Assembly: GCA_943912255.1 (NCBI GenBank)
Contig: CALTTP010000001.1
Span: 1-64,000, forward strand
DNA length: 64,000 nucleotides
Reading direction: 5' to 3'
Origin: an uncultured Peptoniphilaceae bacterium
GTDB lineage: Bacteria; Bacillota; Clostridia; Tissierellales; Peptoniphilaceae
This document shows, piece after piece, positions 7,900-15,320 of this stretch. Under the pieces are notes generated by a model. That model was given only the letters and a program-made list of their open reading frames with translations. It was not told where the DNA came from and made no database searches. How positions within the stretch are numbered: the stretch's first letter is position 1; each line of letters begins with the position of its first letter. A program made the translations under genes and the position numbers.

Positions 7900-8348
7900 G
7901 ATTATTGAAATACTTCCTTATACTCATACTAACTCTAGCGATACTATACAACTTCAAAAGATCCCAGGCTATTAGACTTCACACTAAGACCCATTGGCTT
8001 ATTTTTGTAGCTTTAATCTGTTTAGGGGTATTTTTAACTTTCATTTGTTTTAGGTATGACAACACCATTAGTGGATATTTGTTGGTGATTTTGGCAATTC
8101 TATTGTCTTTTTCTTGGACCAGAATGACTGGGATTGCTGATGATGGATTTTATATAAATCTTGGGAATATGCTGGCAAAGTTTGTTCCTTTTAAGGATGT
8201 GAAAGGTATTAAGATTGACAAATCCAAGGACATGGTCATCAAAATAAATGTATTTGGCACTTTGTTTAGGCAGGTTTATGATGGGGTATATTCTGATAAA
8301 ATTGAGGATATTTTACATCCTCATTTTAATGATTTTATTATGGCTTAA
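7896..8348 (+). CDS. small membrane protein with PH-like tail
   Basis: A 150-residue protein with two or three membrane segments in its first 75 residues (a short N-terminal one, then WLIFVALICLGVFLTFICF and GYLLVILAILLSFSW). A soluble tail contains PFKDVKGIKIDKS and could be a PH-like or DUF5673-like fold. The GTG start overlaps the preceding stop (GTGA), a translational-coupling layout; TTG 7905 is an alternative. Function is unknown. The cotranscribed soluble partner at 7471 suggests a two-protein membrane unit. Confidence 0.65.
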   Translation: MRLLKYFLILILTLAILYNFKRSQAIRLHTKTHWLIFVALICLGVFLTFICFRYDNTISGYLLVILAILLSFSWTRMTGIADDGFYINLGNMLAKFVPFKDVKGIKIDKSKDMVIKINVFGTLFRQVYDGVYSDKIEDILHPHFNDFIMA

Positions 8349-8463
8349 ATGTTTAGATAGGGTTAAACAATCCTTGAGTCAGATTGTCTTATATAAAGGT
8401 TCTTGTCTCTATCAGGCTGAATAAATTTTTAGATTAAATACATAGTAAAAATTAGGGGGAGTA

Positions 8464-8723
8464 ATGAATTTTATTAGGGCTTTTTTACCCTTTTTATTAA
8501 TGGCTATGGCAATTGTTCTCATTGTAAAAGCTGTTAATGAAAAGAAAGAAAAAACAAGGACAAGTACAATAATTACATATCTGAAGGAATGGCTTTAGGA
8601 ATGTGTTTGGGAAGTGCCAGAGGTTATGCTATTGGTAAGGAAAATGCTGTTTTAGGTATGACTATCGGCATGTTTATTGGAATGATTTTAGGATTGGGTA
8701 TAAAAAAGAATGGGAACAATTAA
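8464..8723 (+). pseudogene. small glycine-zipper membrane protein, frameshifted
   Basis: ATG 8464, behind GGGGGAG, encodes MNFIRAFLPFLLMAMAIVLI, a single membrane segment followed by a charged turn, then stops at TAG 8596-8598. A second frame from about 8575 reads NNYISEGMALGMCLGSARGY and then GMTIGMFIGMILGLGIKK, a Gly-rich membrane hairpin ending at TAA 8721. One extra A near 8578 would join them into an 86-residue two- to three-pass protein. Both halves are coherent membrane pieces, so I read it as one broken gene, not two. Confidence 0.5.
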
Positions 8724-8793
8724 AGGCTTATTATTAGCCTTTTTTGTGACTTTAGGGATTTTTAGTTGAATTATTAGTTATATTGGAGGATTA

Positions 8794-8976
8794 ATGGATA
8801 AATTTTTAATAATGATAGGGAGCATTCTTTTAATCGTTGCTCTTATACTAAACGATCTTACAAAACTAGGAGATGGCCCAATTGGCTTTCTAATAGGATT
8901 TGGTGGAACTTTTATTGTAGTTGGACTTATCAAAAGATATAGGGCAAATAAGAATAGATCCATAAAAAAGAAATAG
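8794..8976 (+). CDS. small two-pass membrane protein
   Basis: The 60-residue product has two hydrophobic segments (LIMIGSILLIVALIL and GFLIGFGGTFIVVGLI) and a basic tail (KRYRANKNRSIKKK), a positive-inside arrangement. GGAGG lies 6-10 bases before the ATG. A shorter-lived open frame on the opposite strand covers the same bases but has no RBS. Function is unknown. It follows the other small membrane proteins of this stretch. Confidence 0.55.
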   Translation: MDKFLIMIGSILLIVALILNDLTKLGDGPIGFLIGFGGTFIVVGLIKRYRANKNRSIKKK

Positions 8977-9081
8977 GTCTATCTTAAATAAGGATAATGT
9001 AATCTTCATTTATGAAAGGATAGACTACCAAAAGTATTGGATTTTACATTGATATTCATATTTGGATTATAGTTCACATAG

Positions 9082-9116
9082 GAAGACAGAGATATTTTAA
9101 TCTGTCTTCTTGAATT
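9082..9116. terminator. hairpin between small membrane gene and gldA
   Basis: GAAGACAGA (9082-9090) pairs perfectly with TCTGTCTTC (9101-9109) around ten bases, followed by TTGAATTTT. It is probably the terminator of the small-gene cluster. A weaker upstream hairpin, GTCTATC/GATAGAC (about 8977-9028), is also present. Confidence 0.5.
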
Positions 9117-9270
9117 TTATAAAGACTCTGGTATGTTTTAGGAAAATGTTTTAGGGGTATAAAAATTAATGGTTGAGTAAAGGATAGCTTAGACGATATA
9201 ATTTTAAGTTATTTAGTTAAAAAATAAACGATAAAGTAAAAAATACTATTTATACTGAGAAAGGAGAAAT

Positions 9271-10365
9271 ATGCTTAAATTAATCAGAACACCTCAAAAA
9301 TACATCCAAGGGAGAAATGCCTTTGAAGAATTCTATGACTATGGTAAGGACTATGGAGAAAGATTTTTATTTGTAGCTTCAGGAAGTGGACTTAAATACT
9401 GCAAGGACAAACTTGAAAAGAGTTTTGGAGACAGCGGTGTCTACAGAAGGTACGAGGAATTTGCTGGAATCAGTTCCAATGGTGAAATCGATAGGATGAG
9501 TGAAATAATCAAGGAAGACAATATCGACGTAGTAGTTGGACTTGGTGGTGGATCTGCCATAGACACTGCAAAGGCTTCCGCATATTATACTAAAAAGCCT
9601 ATCATTGTACTTCCAACAGTAGTAGCTACAGATGCTCCATGTACTGGACTTTCCGTAATTTATAACGATGATGGAACCTTTGACAGATACATTTTCTATC
9701 CAGACAATCCTAATATGGTTATGGTGGACACAAATGTAATAGCCAATGCTCCTTCAAAGTTTTTAGTTGCAGGAATTGGAGATGCCCTTGCCACCTACTA
9801 TGAAGCTAGGGCTTGTAAAAAGGTAGGAGCTCCATCTTTGGAAAATGGTGGAATAAGTGACTCTGCTTTAGCCTTATGTAAACTATGTAACGAAATCTTA
9901 TTTGAGCATGGAGAAATTGCAATAGCATCCCTTGAGAAAAGGGTAGTAAATGAATCCGTAGACAAGATTATCGAAGCGGCAACCTACCTAAGTGGTGTTG
10001 GTGCGGATAATGGTGGACTTGCAGCTGCACATTCTATTTACAATGGATTTACAGAAATAGAGTTTGTAGATGCAATGCATGGTGAAATAGTTGCCTTTGG
10101 CACAATCGTTCAGCTATTGATGGAAGCAAGTCCAAAAGAAGAACTTTACAAGGTAATTGACCTATGCTATAAAGTTGGTCTTCCACTAACTTTAGAAGAT
10201 CTCAATATAAAAGAGGAAGATTTGATGATTAGTTGTGAAAAGGCATGTGCCGAAGGGGAAACCATCCACAATATTGTAGGAGAAGTAACTCCTGAACGAC
10301 TTAAGGATTTTGTGCTTACAGCCGATAGTCTTGGAACAAAGTACTATGAAGAACATAAGAAATAA
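9271..10365 (+). CDS. gldA: glycerol dehydrogenase
   Basis: This 364-residue enzyme oxidises glycerol to dihydroxyacetone with NAD+, a cytoplasmic step of anaerobic glycerol use. It belongs to the group III metal-dependent dehydrogenases. The NAD-binding GGGSAIDTAK is at about residues 92-101. Metal ligands are expected from GIGDALATYYEAR (about 168-180), HSIYNG (about 254) and DAMHGE (about 269). Length fits the family (about 365). AAGGAGA precedes ATG 9271. It is monocistronic with a strong terminator, and faces the wreck of another alcohol dehydrogenase. Assignment to GldA over other members is good but by eye. Confidence 0.85.
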   Translation: MLKLIRTPQKYIQGRNAFEEFYDYGKDYGERFLFVASGSGLKYCKDKLEKSFGDSGVYRRYEEFAGISSNGEIDRMSEIIKEDNIDVVVGLGGGSAIDTAKASAYYTKKPIIVLPTVVATDAPCTGLSVIYNDDGTFDRYIFYPDNPNMVMVDTNVIANAPSKFLVAGIGDALATYYEARACKKVGAPSLENGGISDSALALCKLCNEILFEHGEIAIASLEKRVVNESVDKIIEAATYLSGVGADNGGLAAAHSIYNGFTEIEFVDAMHGEIVAFGTIVQLLMEASPKEELYKVIDLCYKVGLPLTLEDLNIKEEDLMISCEKACAEGETIHNIVGEVTPERLKDFVLTADSLGTKYYEEHKK

Positions 10366-10387
10366 AATCTGATAATAATGGAATAAG

Positions 10388-10412
10388 AAAAGGGGCGAAA
10401 ATGCCCCTTTTT
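10388..10412 (+). terminator. rho-independent terminator, gldA
   Basis: AAAAGGGGC and GCCCCTTTT enclose a six-base loop and run into TTTTTCC. It lies 23 bases after the gldA stop and could also serve the convergent pseudogene. Confidence 0.85.
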
Positions 10413-10419
10413 CCATGTT

Positions 10420-11594
10420 CTAGAAGTCTATTTCTTTTCCTTCGTAGATATACTCTAAAATCTTTTTCATATTATCAAATTCTGTTTCTCTTGGGTTTGA
10501 TAAGGTACAAGCATCGGCTACTGCATCTTTTGCAATTTGGTCAAGTTTTTCTTTGAACTCATCTTCAATGATTCCAAACTCTCTTAAACTGTTTTTGTTG
10601 TCGAATTTTGCATTAAATTCACGAATCTTATTGATTAATATATTGGTTATTTACAGGTCGGAACCTTCTAATCCAAGATATTTACCAATTTCTCCGTAGC
10701 GTTTCAATGTGTTTTCGTCTTTTCTATTATATTGTATTACATATGGCAAATACATTGCATTTGCATATCCATGAACTATATGTCCTGTAGAGAATGCTGC
10801 ACCGGTCTTGTGGGCTGATGAGTGAACTATTCCAAGTAATGCATTGGAAAAAGCTTGTCCTGCAAGACATTGTGCATAGTGCATTTGTTCCTTTGAGTTC
10901 TTGCATCCTTCATAGGATTTAGGTAGATACTCAAATACCATTTCAATTGCCTTTAGTGCCAATTGGTCTGTAAACACGCTATGACCAGTGGTAACAAAAC
11001 TTCGAAAGCATGGGTTAAAGCGTCCATACCAGTGTTAGCAGTAAGCCTTGGAGGTATGGTTTCAGCCACATCAGGGTCTACAATTGCAATATCTGGTGTG
11101 ATTTCAAAGTCAGCTAGAGGATATTTTATTCCCTTTTCATAGTCTGTTATTACAGATAAAGCAGTTATTCTGTTGCTGTTCCAGATGTGGAAGAAATTGC
11201 AACAAATTTTGTTTTTGTCTCAATTTAGGAAAACTAAAGGGAACGAGCAGGTCTTCAAAGCTAGCTTCAGGATATTCATAGAAAATCACATGGCCTTTGC
11301 AGCATCAATAGAGGATCCACCACCCATAGCGATAATCCAATTAGGCTCAAATTCTTGCATAGCCTTTGCACCAGCCATTACGGTTTCTACTTATGGATCT
11401 GATTCAACGTTTTCAAAGAGTTCTACTTCTATTTTAGCAGCTTTTAGATTTTCAACTACTTTATCTAAAAAGCCAAACTTCTTCATAGAACCACCACCAA
11501 CTTCAACGATTGTCTTCTTGCCTTCTAGGTCCTTCAATGCGTTAATAGAACCTCTTCCATAGTACGTATCTCTAGGTAATGTGTATCTTTTCAT
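10420..11594 (-). pseudogene. iron-containing alcohol dehydrogenase (butanol dehydrogenase-like), multiply broken
   Basis: Read backwards from ATG 11594, the start is intact (KRYTLPRDTYYGRGSINAL, 67 codons) but TAA replaces a codon after NVESDP (about 11391-11393). Downstream pieces in shifted frames give VETVMAGAKAMQEFEP, AMGGGSSIDAAKAMW, then SGTATEVTAFSVITDYE, the metal-binding HSSAHKTGAAFSTGHIVHGYANA, and a C-terminus ending EGKEIDF at 10420-10422. At least four lesions are needed to explain the frames. The parent of about 390 residues would be an NAD(P)H butanol/1,3-propanediol-type dehydrogenase. This is a true decaying gene, unlike the single-lesion cases nearby. Confidence 0.85.
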
Positions 11595-12054
11595 TATTTT
11601 GCCTCATGTTAAATTATTATCTAACTAAGTTTTAATATAGGTTGCTATAAAGTCAACAGATAAAAACTAGTCAATTAAGTATTTTTGCCTAACTAAATAG
11701 GAAGTTTTCAAGGTTTTAGATAGTAGTGTTAAATCCTTGTTAAATCTGACGGTTATTACAAAAGCTTAATAATTGATAGATTTTCCTAATTGATATTTTC
11801 TCGTAAAACCTCTAAATTTAGCCATTAATCTATGTTAAAAGAAAACAAAAAATTGAACATTAATAAAATAATAAGACAATTAAATAAAAAAGAGAGGCAT
11901 AAATTCACAAAAATAGAGAAATAAATAACGAAAATCTATGATGCAAGATGAAATATTTTCAAAATAAATAAAAAATTAATGTTTAAAATAATCCTCATCG
12001 GATATAAATATCTTGTAAGGCAATTTAAAATAGTTTATCAAGGAGGGATGGGAG
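11595..12054. other. AT-rich promoter region of the Asp23 operon
   Basis: This gene-free stretch of about 460 bases separates the dehydrogenase pseudogene from the AmaP operon. No vegetative promoter of good quality was found. A SigB-like element near its right end is listed separately. Confidence 0.5.
11981..12005 (+). promoter_or_regulatory. SigB-like promoter candidate for the AmaP-Asp23 operon
   Basis: GTTTAA (11981-11986), 13 bases, then GGATAT (12000-12005) matches the general stress sigma B consensus (GTTTAA, spacer 12-15, GGGTAT) at all but one base. It lies 50 bases before the TTG start. In Staphylococcus the asp23 operon is SigB-dependent, so the position is sensible. No sigma factor gene is in the window, so this stays a candidate. 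Confidence 0.4.
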
Positions 12055-12600
12055 TTGAGAAAATGGCAAAAATGGATTAATACGATTCTTGCATTGATTT
12101 TGCTTCTGACCTTATTCGTTTCGTATTTTATAATTTTTGATTATGGTTCTATAACAGATCAAATGAGAACCTACGGACAGCAAGAATGGTTTTACTATTT
12201 TCTAACAACAATAACCATTATAAGTGGACTGTTAGGACTTTACCTTTTAATTAGAGTCATAGTTAGTCCATCGCTAAAAAATTATATTATAGATAAGGAC
12301 AAGTCAGGAGAGATATTGATTACTTCCAGGGCCTTAGAATCCAATGTTATAAGTACTTTGGAAAGGCATCCAGAGGTAAGAAATGCCCAAGTTGATGTTA
12401 AAGTAAAGAATTCAGGAAACAACGCAATCAATACAAAGGTTCTTTGTGGTGTTTACCAAGGTGATGATTTAAATACTTTAGGAAATACCATTCAAAGGGA
12501 AGTAAAGGAAAGTTTGGAGAAGTTTACAGGATATCCGGTTAATGATGTAAATGTTAAATTCTACGACATAAAATTGGATACTAATAAGAGAGTGGTTTAG
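12055..12600 (+). CDS. amaP: alkaline shock response membrane anchor protein AmaP
   Basis: AmaP anchors Asp23-type envelope proteins to the membrane. The 181-residue product has two membrane segments (about residues 8-30 and 45-70) and a C-terminal Asp23/Gls24-like domain (SRALESNVISTLERHPEVRN onward). The start is TTG 12055, seven bases after AGGAGGG; nearby ATGs are out of frame. Nine bases separate it from the DUF2273 gene and the three genes form the classic amaP-DUF2273-asp23 operon. Confidence 0.85.
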   Translation: MRKWQKWINTILALILLLTLFVSYFIIFDYGSITDQMRTYGQQEWFYYFLTTITIISGLLGLYLLIRVIVSPSLKNYIIDKDKSGEILITSRALESNVISTLERHPEVRNAQVDVKVKNSGNNAINTKVLCGVYQGDDLNTLGNTIQREVKESLEKFTGYPVNDVNVKFYDIKLDTNKRVV

Positions 12601-12609
12601 GAGGGGACA

Positions 12610-12924
12610 ATGGATAATAGATTTAATAATTACCCAGAGGACTTTAATAGACCAAAACCTAATGTTGGTAGAAGTGATACAAAAAATACGGAAACTGCAA
12701 CTTCTGTCTTTAGAAATAGGTTAAAAAATTTCTTAAAGTTTCACTGGAATGAATTTAAATATACTTTAATGGGTTTAATAATTGCCATATTGTTTTTGAC
12801 AATAGGATTCTTTAAAACCCTATTGATTATCATCTTGTATTTAGTAGGCAAGTTAATAGGCCAAGTAAAAGATGGTAATCCACAAATTTTGTTTAGGTTG
12901 GAAAATTTTTTCAATAGATATTAA
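12610..12924 (+). CDS. DUF2273 family small membrane protein
   Basis: The 104-residue product has a hydrophilic N-terminal half and one or two hydrophobic stretches (YTLMGLIIAILFLTIGFF and TLLIIILYLVGKLIGQV), typical of DUF2273 proteins encoded between AmaP and Asp23 genes. GGAGGGGA precedes ATG 12610. Its usual length is 60-80 residues, so the polar N-terminal extension (about 45 residues) is longer than typical. Its role is probably to help envelope localisation of the Asp23 complex. Confidence 0.75.
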   Translation: MDNRFNNYPEDFNRPKPNVGRSDTKNTETATSVFRNRLKNFLKFHWNEFKYTLMGLIIAILFLTIGFFKTLLIIILYLVGKLIGQVKDGNPQILFRLENFFNRY

Positions 12925-12942
12925 TTAAAAGGAGATGTTAAA

Positions 12943-13479
12943 ATGGCTAGTGAAGAAAAATATAATGAAATAGCTGGTATAAACAAGAAGGAACAAGAAA
13001 AAAGAGAAAGCGAAGAAAATAGAGAAAAATTCGCTGAAAATCTTAAAGAAGACGTTAACAAGATTACAAAACCTGCCCACGAGTCAAAATTAACATTTGA
13101 TGACTCAGTAGTAGAAAAGATTGCTGCAATTGCATGTAATGAAGTTTCAGGAGTTCTAGATATGAAAGGTGGATTCTTCTCTGGAATTTCAGAACAATTT
13201 GGTGGTTACAGTCTTACAAAAGGTATAAGTGCTGAAGTTGGAGAAAAAGAAGCTGCAATAGACGCATCTATTATCCTTGAATACGGACATTCTGCACCAA
13301 AGGTATTTGAAGAATTAAAGAGAAATATCAGTCAATCAGTTGGTCAAATGACTGGATTAAAAGTAGTTGAAGTAAATGTAAGAGTTGACGATGTAATGAC
13401 CAGAAAAGAATTTGAATTAAAGAAAAGAAAAGAAAGTCAACCAAATGATGAATACGAACAAAGATCAACTTTAAGATAG
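12943..13479 (+). CDS. Asp23/Gls24 family envelope stress response protein
   Basis: This 178-residue protein is the soluble Asp23/Gls24 partner of AmaP. The family forms abundant membrane-proximal assemblies linked to cell-wall stress. The core domain runs from about residue 48 (LTFDDSVVEKIAAIACNEV) to 150 (VVEVNVRVDDVMT). Charged tails flank it: about 45 residues of K/E-rich N-terminus and a KKRKESQ C-terminus. AAAGGAGA precedes the ATG. It ends the operon at a strong terminator. Confidence 0.88.
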   Translation: MASEEKYNEIAGINKKEQEKRESEENREKFAENLKEDVNKITKPAHESKLTFDDSVVEKIAAIACNEVSGVLDMKGGFFSGISEQFGGYSLTKGISAEVGEKEAAIDASIILEYGHSAPKVFEELKRNISQSVGQMTGLKVVEVNVRVDDVMTRKEFELKKRKESQPNDEYEQRSTLR

Positions 13480-13517
13480 TACTAGGATAGTAAATTAAAA
13501 AGTTCTTAAATAATATG

Positions 13518-13550
13518 AAAATCAGGCGTTTCATTAAGCGCCTGATTTTT
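13518..13550 (+). terminator. rho-independent terminator, Asp23 operon
   Basis: AAAATCAGGCG and CGCCTGATTTTT form a perfect stem around a ten-base loop, ending in a T run. Confidence 0.9.
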
Positions 13551-13677
13551 GCATATATAATTATATACATAAGATCTAGATTATCCCCTAGAAATATATA
13601 GAGATTAGGTAAGACAGTTATTAGTATCCGAGTCTATTTATAGACTTAAGTGATATAATTAAATTAGTGGTGATAAA

Positions 13678-14586
13678 ATGATAAAAGGTTTTTACGATAG
13701 ATATATGTATAGTCCAATGCCTGAGATGCACAATGAAATGATACCAGTCACAGACGGATGCTCTTATGGAAAATGTCTTTTCTGTGACTTAAATGTAGGT
13801 AAGAGCTTTAAGGTGTTTGACATTGAAGATATAAAAAAATATATTAGGAAAAGAGCGGAATTTTATAAAGGAAAAAGATTTGTACCACGTAAGTTTACAT
13901 TACTAGAAGGTAACGCTCTATGTTTAAAGACAAGAACCTTAGAGGAGATACTGAAAGAGATAAAGAAAAACTTTCCCCATATGAAATACGTATCAACTTT
14001 TGCTAGATCTGATGATATTTTAAGAAAATCAAAAGAAGAGCTGACTTTATTAAAATCCTTAGGTCTTGATAGAATCTGCGTAGGAATTGAATCTGGAGAC
14101 GAAGAGGTACTTTCTTATCATAAAAAGGGAGTTACAGTAGAAGAGCAGTATAGGGCTTTAAAGAAATTAGAAGAAGAGGGAATATCCTATTCAGTATATA
14201 TTATGTTAGGCCTTGGTGGAAAAAGACGTTCCAAAGAACATATTTTGAATACAGCAAAATTTCTAAACTCAGTTAATCCCTTTGAAATAGTGGTAGTCAA
14301 CCTAGTTATATTTACAGGAGCAGGACTTGTAGAACGTATAAGAAAAGGGGAATTTGAAAGAATATCACTTAGAGAACAATTGAAAGAAGAGATTTTATTA
14401 TTAGAGAATCTTAAAATATCAACTATTTATAATGGAACCCATAAAACAAAAATCGTTCCACTAACGACGGTAATACCAGATAGAAAAGAAGACCTTATAA
14501 AAATATTAAGAGATAACCTGGAAAAAACAGAAAAAGAATTGCTAGCAGAAGAGAAGAAGAAATGGAATATATGGGATAAGGAGTAG
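13678..14586 (+). CDS. radical SAM protein with CX4CX2C cluster motif
   Basis: The 302-residue protein has a radical SAM TIM-barrel pattern. A 4Fe-4S site, CSYGKCLFC (Cys28, Cys33, Cys36), lies near the N-terminus. GIESGDEEVLSYHKKG (about residues 139-154), YSVYIMLGLGG (about 173-183) and an SAM-binding pattern typical of the family follow. The cysteine spacing is CX4CX2C, not the usual CX3CX2C, as in a recognised subgroup with GCSYxKCxFC. The ATG lacks a strong RBS, but GGTGAT lies just before it. It is monocistronic. Substrate unknown. Confidence 0.85.
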   Translation: MIKGFYDRYMYSPMPEMHNEMIPVTDGCSYGKCLFCDLNVGKSFKVFDIEDIKKYIRKRAEFYKGKRFVPRKFTLLEGNALCLKTRTLEEILKEIKKNFPHMKYVSTFARSDDILRKSKEELTLLKSLGLDRICVGIESGDEEVLSYHKKGVTVEEQYRALKKLEEEGISYSVYIMLGLGGKRRSKEHILNTAKFLNSVNPFEIVVVNLVIFTGAGLVERIRKGEFERISLREQLKEEILLLENLKISTIYNGTHKTKIVPLTTVIPDRKEDLIKILRDNLEKTEKELLAEEKKKWNIWDKE

Positions 14587-14612
14587 ATAAGGGTATTAAC
14601 CCTTATGAACCT

Positions 14613-14664
14613 TTCTGCCTACCGGCAGGAGGGGTTAATCAGAATTTTACAAATTCCGTAAAAC
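14613..14664 (+). repeat. intergenic palindromic module, copy A
   Basis: The module begins TTCTGCC, forms the small hairpin CTGCC-TACC-GGCAG, then about 29 bases from its start reads ATCAGAATTT-TAC-AAATTCCGTAAAA. Copy B on the opposite strand shows the same order with a 27-base offset and compensating arm changes. Such conserved structure with variable sequence suggests a mobile or structural intergenic repeat. Confidence 0.6.
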
Positions 14665-14693
14665 TTAATTTTATGTATAATTTTTTTCTATCC

Positions 14694-14751
14694 TTAAAGA
14701 GGGAGGCCTAAGGCAACGTTTCGTATGTTTCCTAACGGCCTCCCTCTTTAA
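14694..14751. repeat. 15-bp inverted repeat hairpin
   Basis: TTAAAGAGGGAGGCC (14694-14708) and GGCCTCCCTCTTTAA (14737-14751) pair perfectly around a 28-base loop. There is no T run on either side, so it is not an ordinary terminator. It could be a structured RNA, a MITE-like remnant or a bidirectional transcription barrier. The core TAAAGAGGGA also appears in the terminator at 61594-61629. Confidence 0.7.
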
Positions 14752-15164
14752 AATCTCCCTCCACCTTACCCTTCCAAGGATTCAGGATTTGCAATCCTAA
14801 AAACCTAGCTGTGAAAGGGGAAAGAAATCCAATAGATTTCTATCAGTTTTTTTTAATCATATTTTGGATATTTTCAATAATTCAATATTTTACTTATAAT
14901 ATAAAACTTTTATATCATCACTTTGAATCTTATAGTTTTTAATTAAGTACTTAAATCCATAGAAATTTTTGAATCGTCTTTTGAAATATTAATTATTAAC
15001 TTATTTAATTATTTTAATTAGAGTTTAACTATTTAATGTTATTTGAGATTACTACCTAGAAAATTAGTATTAAGAAAGTAGAAGTAATGGTGAATAATTT
15101 AAAACTAATAGGAAAGCAGACAGCTTCCCTTTATGATAGAAAAGAATTTAAAACTTTTTTATAA

Positions 15165-15214
15165 ATTTATCAGAATTTATCAAATTCTGATATTCTATTT
15201 GCCAGCAGGCAGAA
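15165..15214 (-). repeat. intergenic palindromic module, copy B
   Basis: On the minus strand this reads TTCTGCC, the hairpin CTGCC-TGC-TGGCA, then TATCAGAATTT-GAT-AAATTCTGATA, an 11-bp perfect palindrome (15168-15192). It is the inverted counterpart of copy A about 550 bases away. Confidence 0.6.
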
Positions 15215-15256
15215 CCCCAACATAGTTCCTTAAGGTTGAAAAAGAAAAATTCCAAT

Positions 15257-15297
15257 TAAAATAATTTTACGGAATTTCATAAATTCCGAAAATAATT
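15257..15297 (-). repeat. intergenic palindromic module, copy C (partial)
   Basis: CGGAATTT-CAT-AAATTCCG (15270-15288), extended by AT-rich pairs to about 40 bases, matches the second hairpin of copies A and B. On the minus strand GAATTT is followed three bases later by AAATTCCGTAAAA, as in copy A. The CTGCC hairpin is missing. Confidence 0.6.
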
Positions 15298-15320
15298 AAA
15301 AAAAGGTTTAAGGAAAGTTT

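Larger units (their letters stand above)
14587..15320. other. repeat-rich intergenic region
   Basis: No protein-coding frame is supported across 730 bases. The region contains a hairpin, TAAGGGT/ACCCTTA (14588-14605), just after the radical SAM gene. It also holds a 15-bp-arm hairpin at 14694-14751 and three copies of a palindromic module (separate entries). The rest is plain AT-rich sequence. Confidence 0.7.

Noticed and set aside
11173..11562. 129-codon plus-strand frame
   Set aside because: It is antisense to the decayed alcohol dehydrogenase, whose conserved motifs read on the minus strand.
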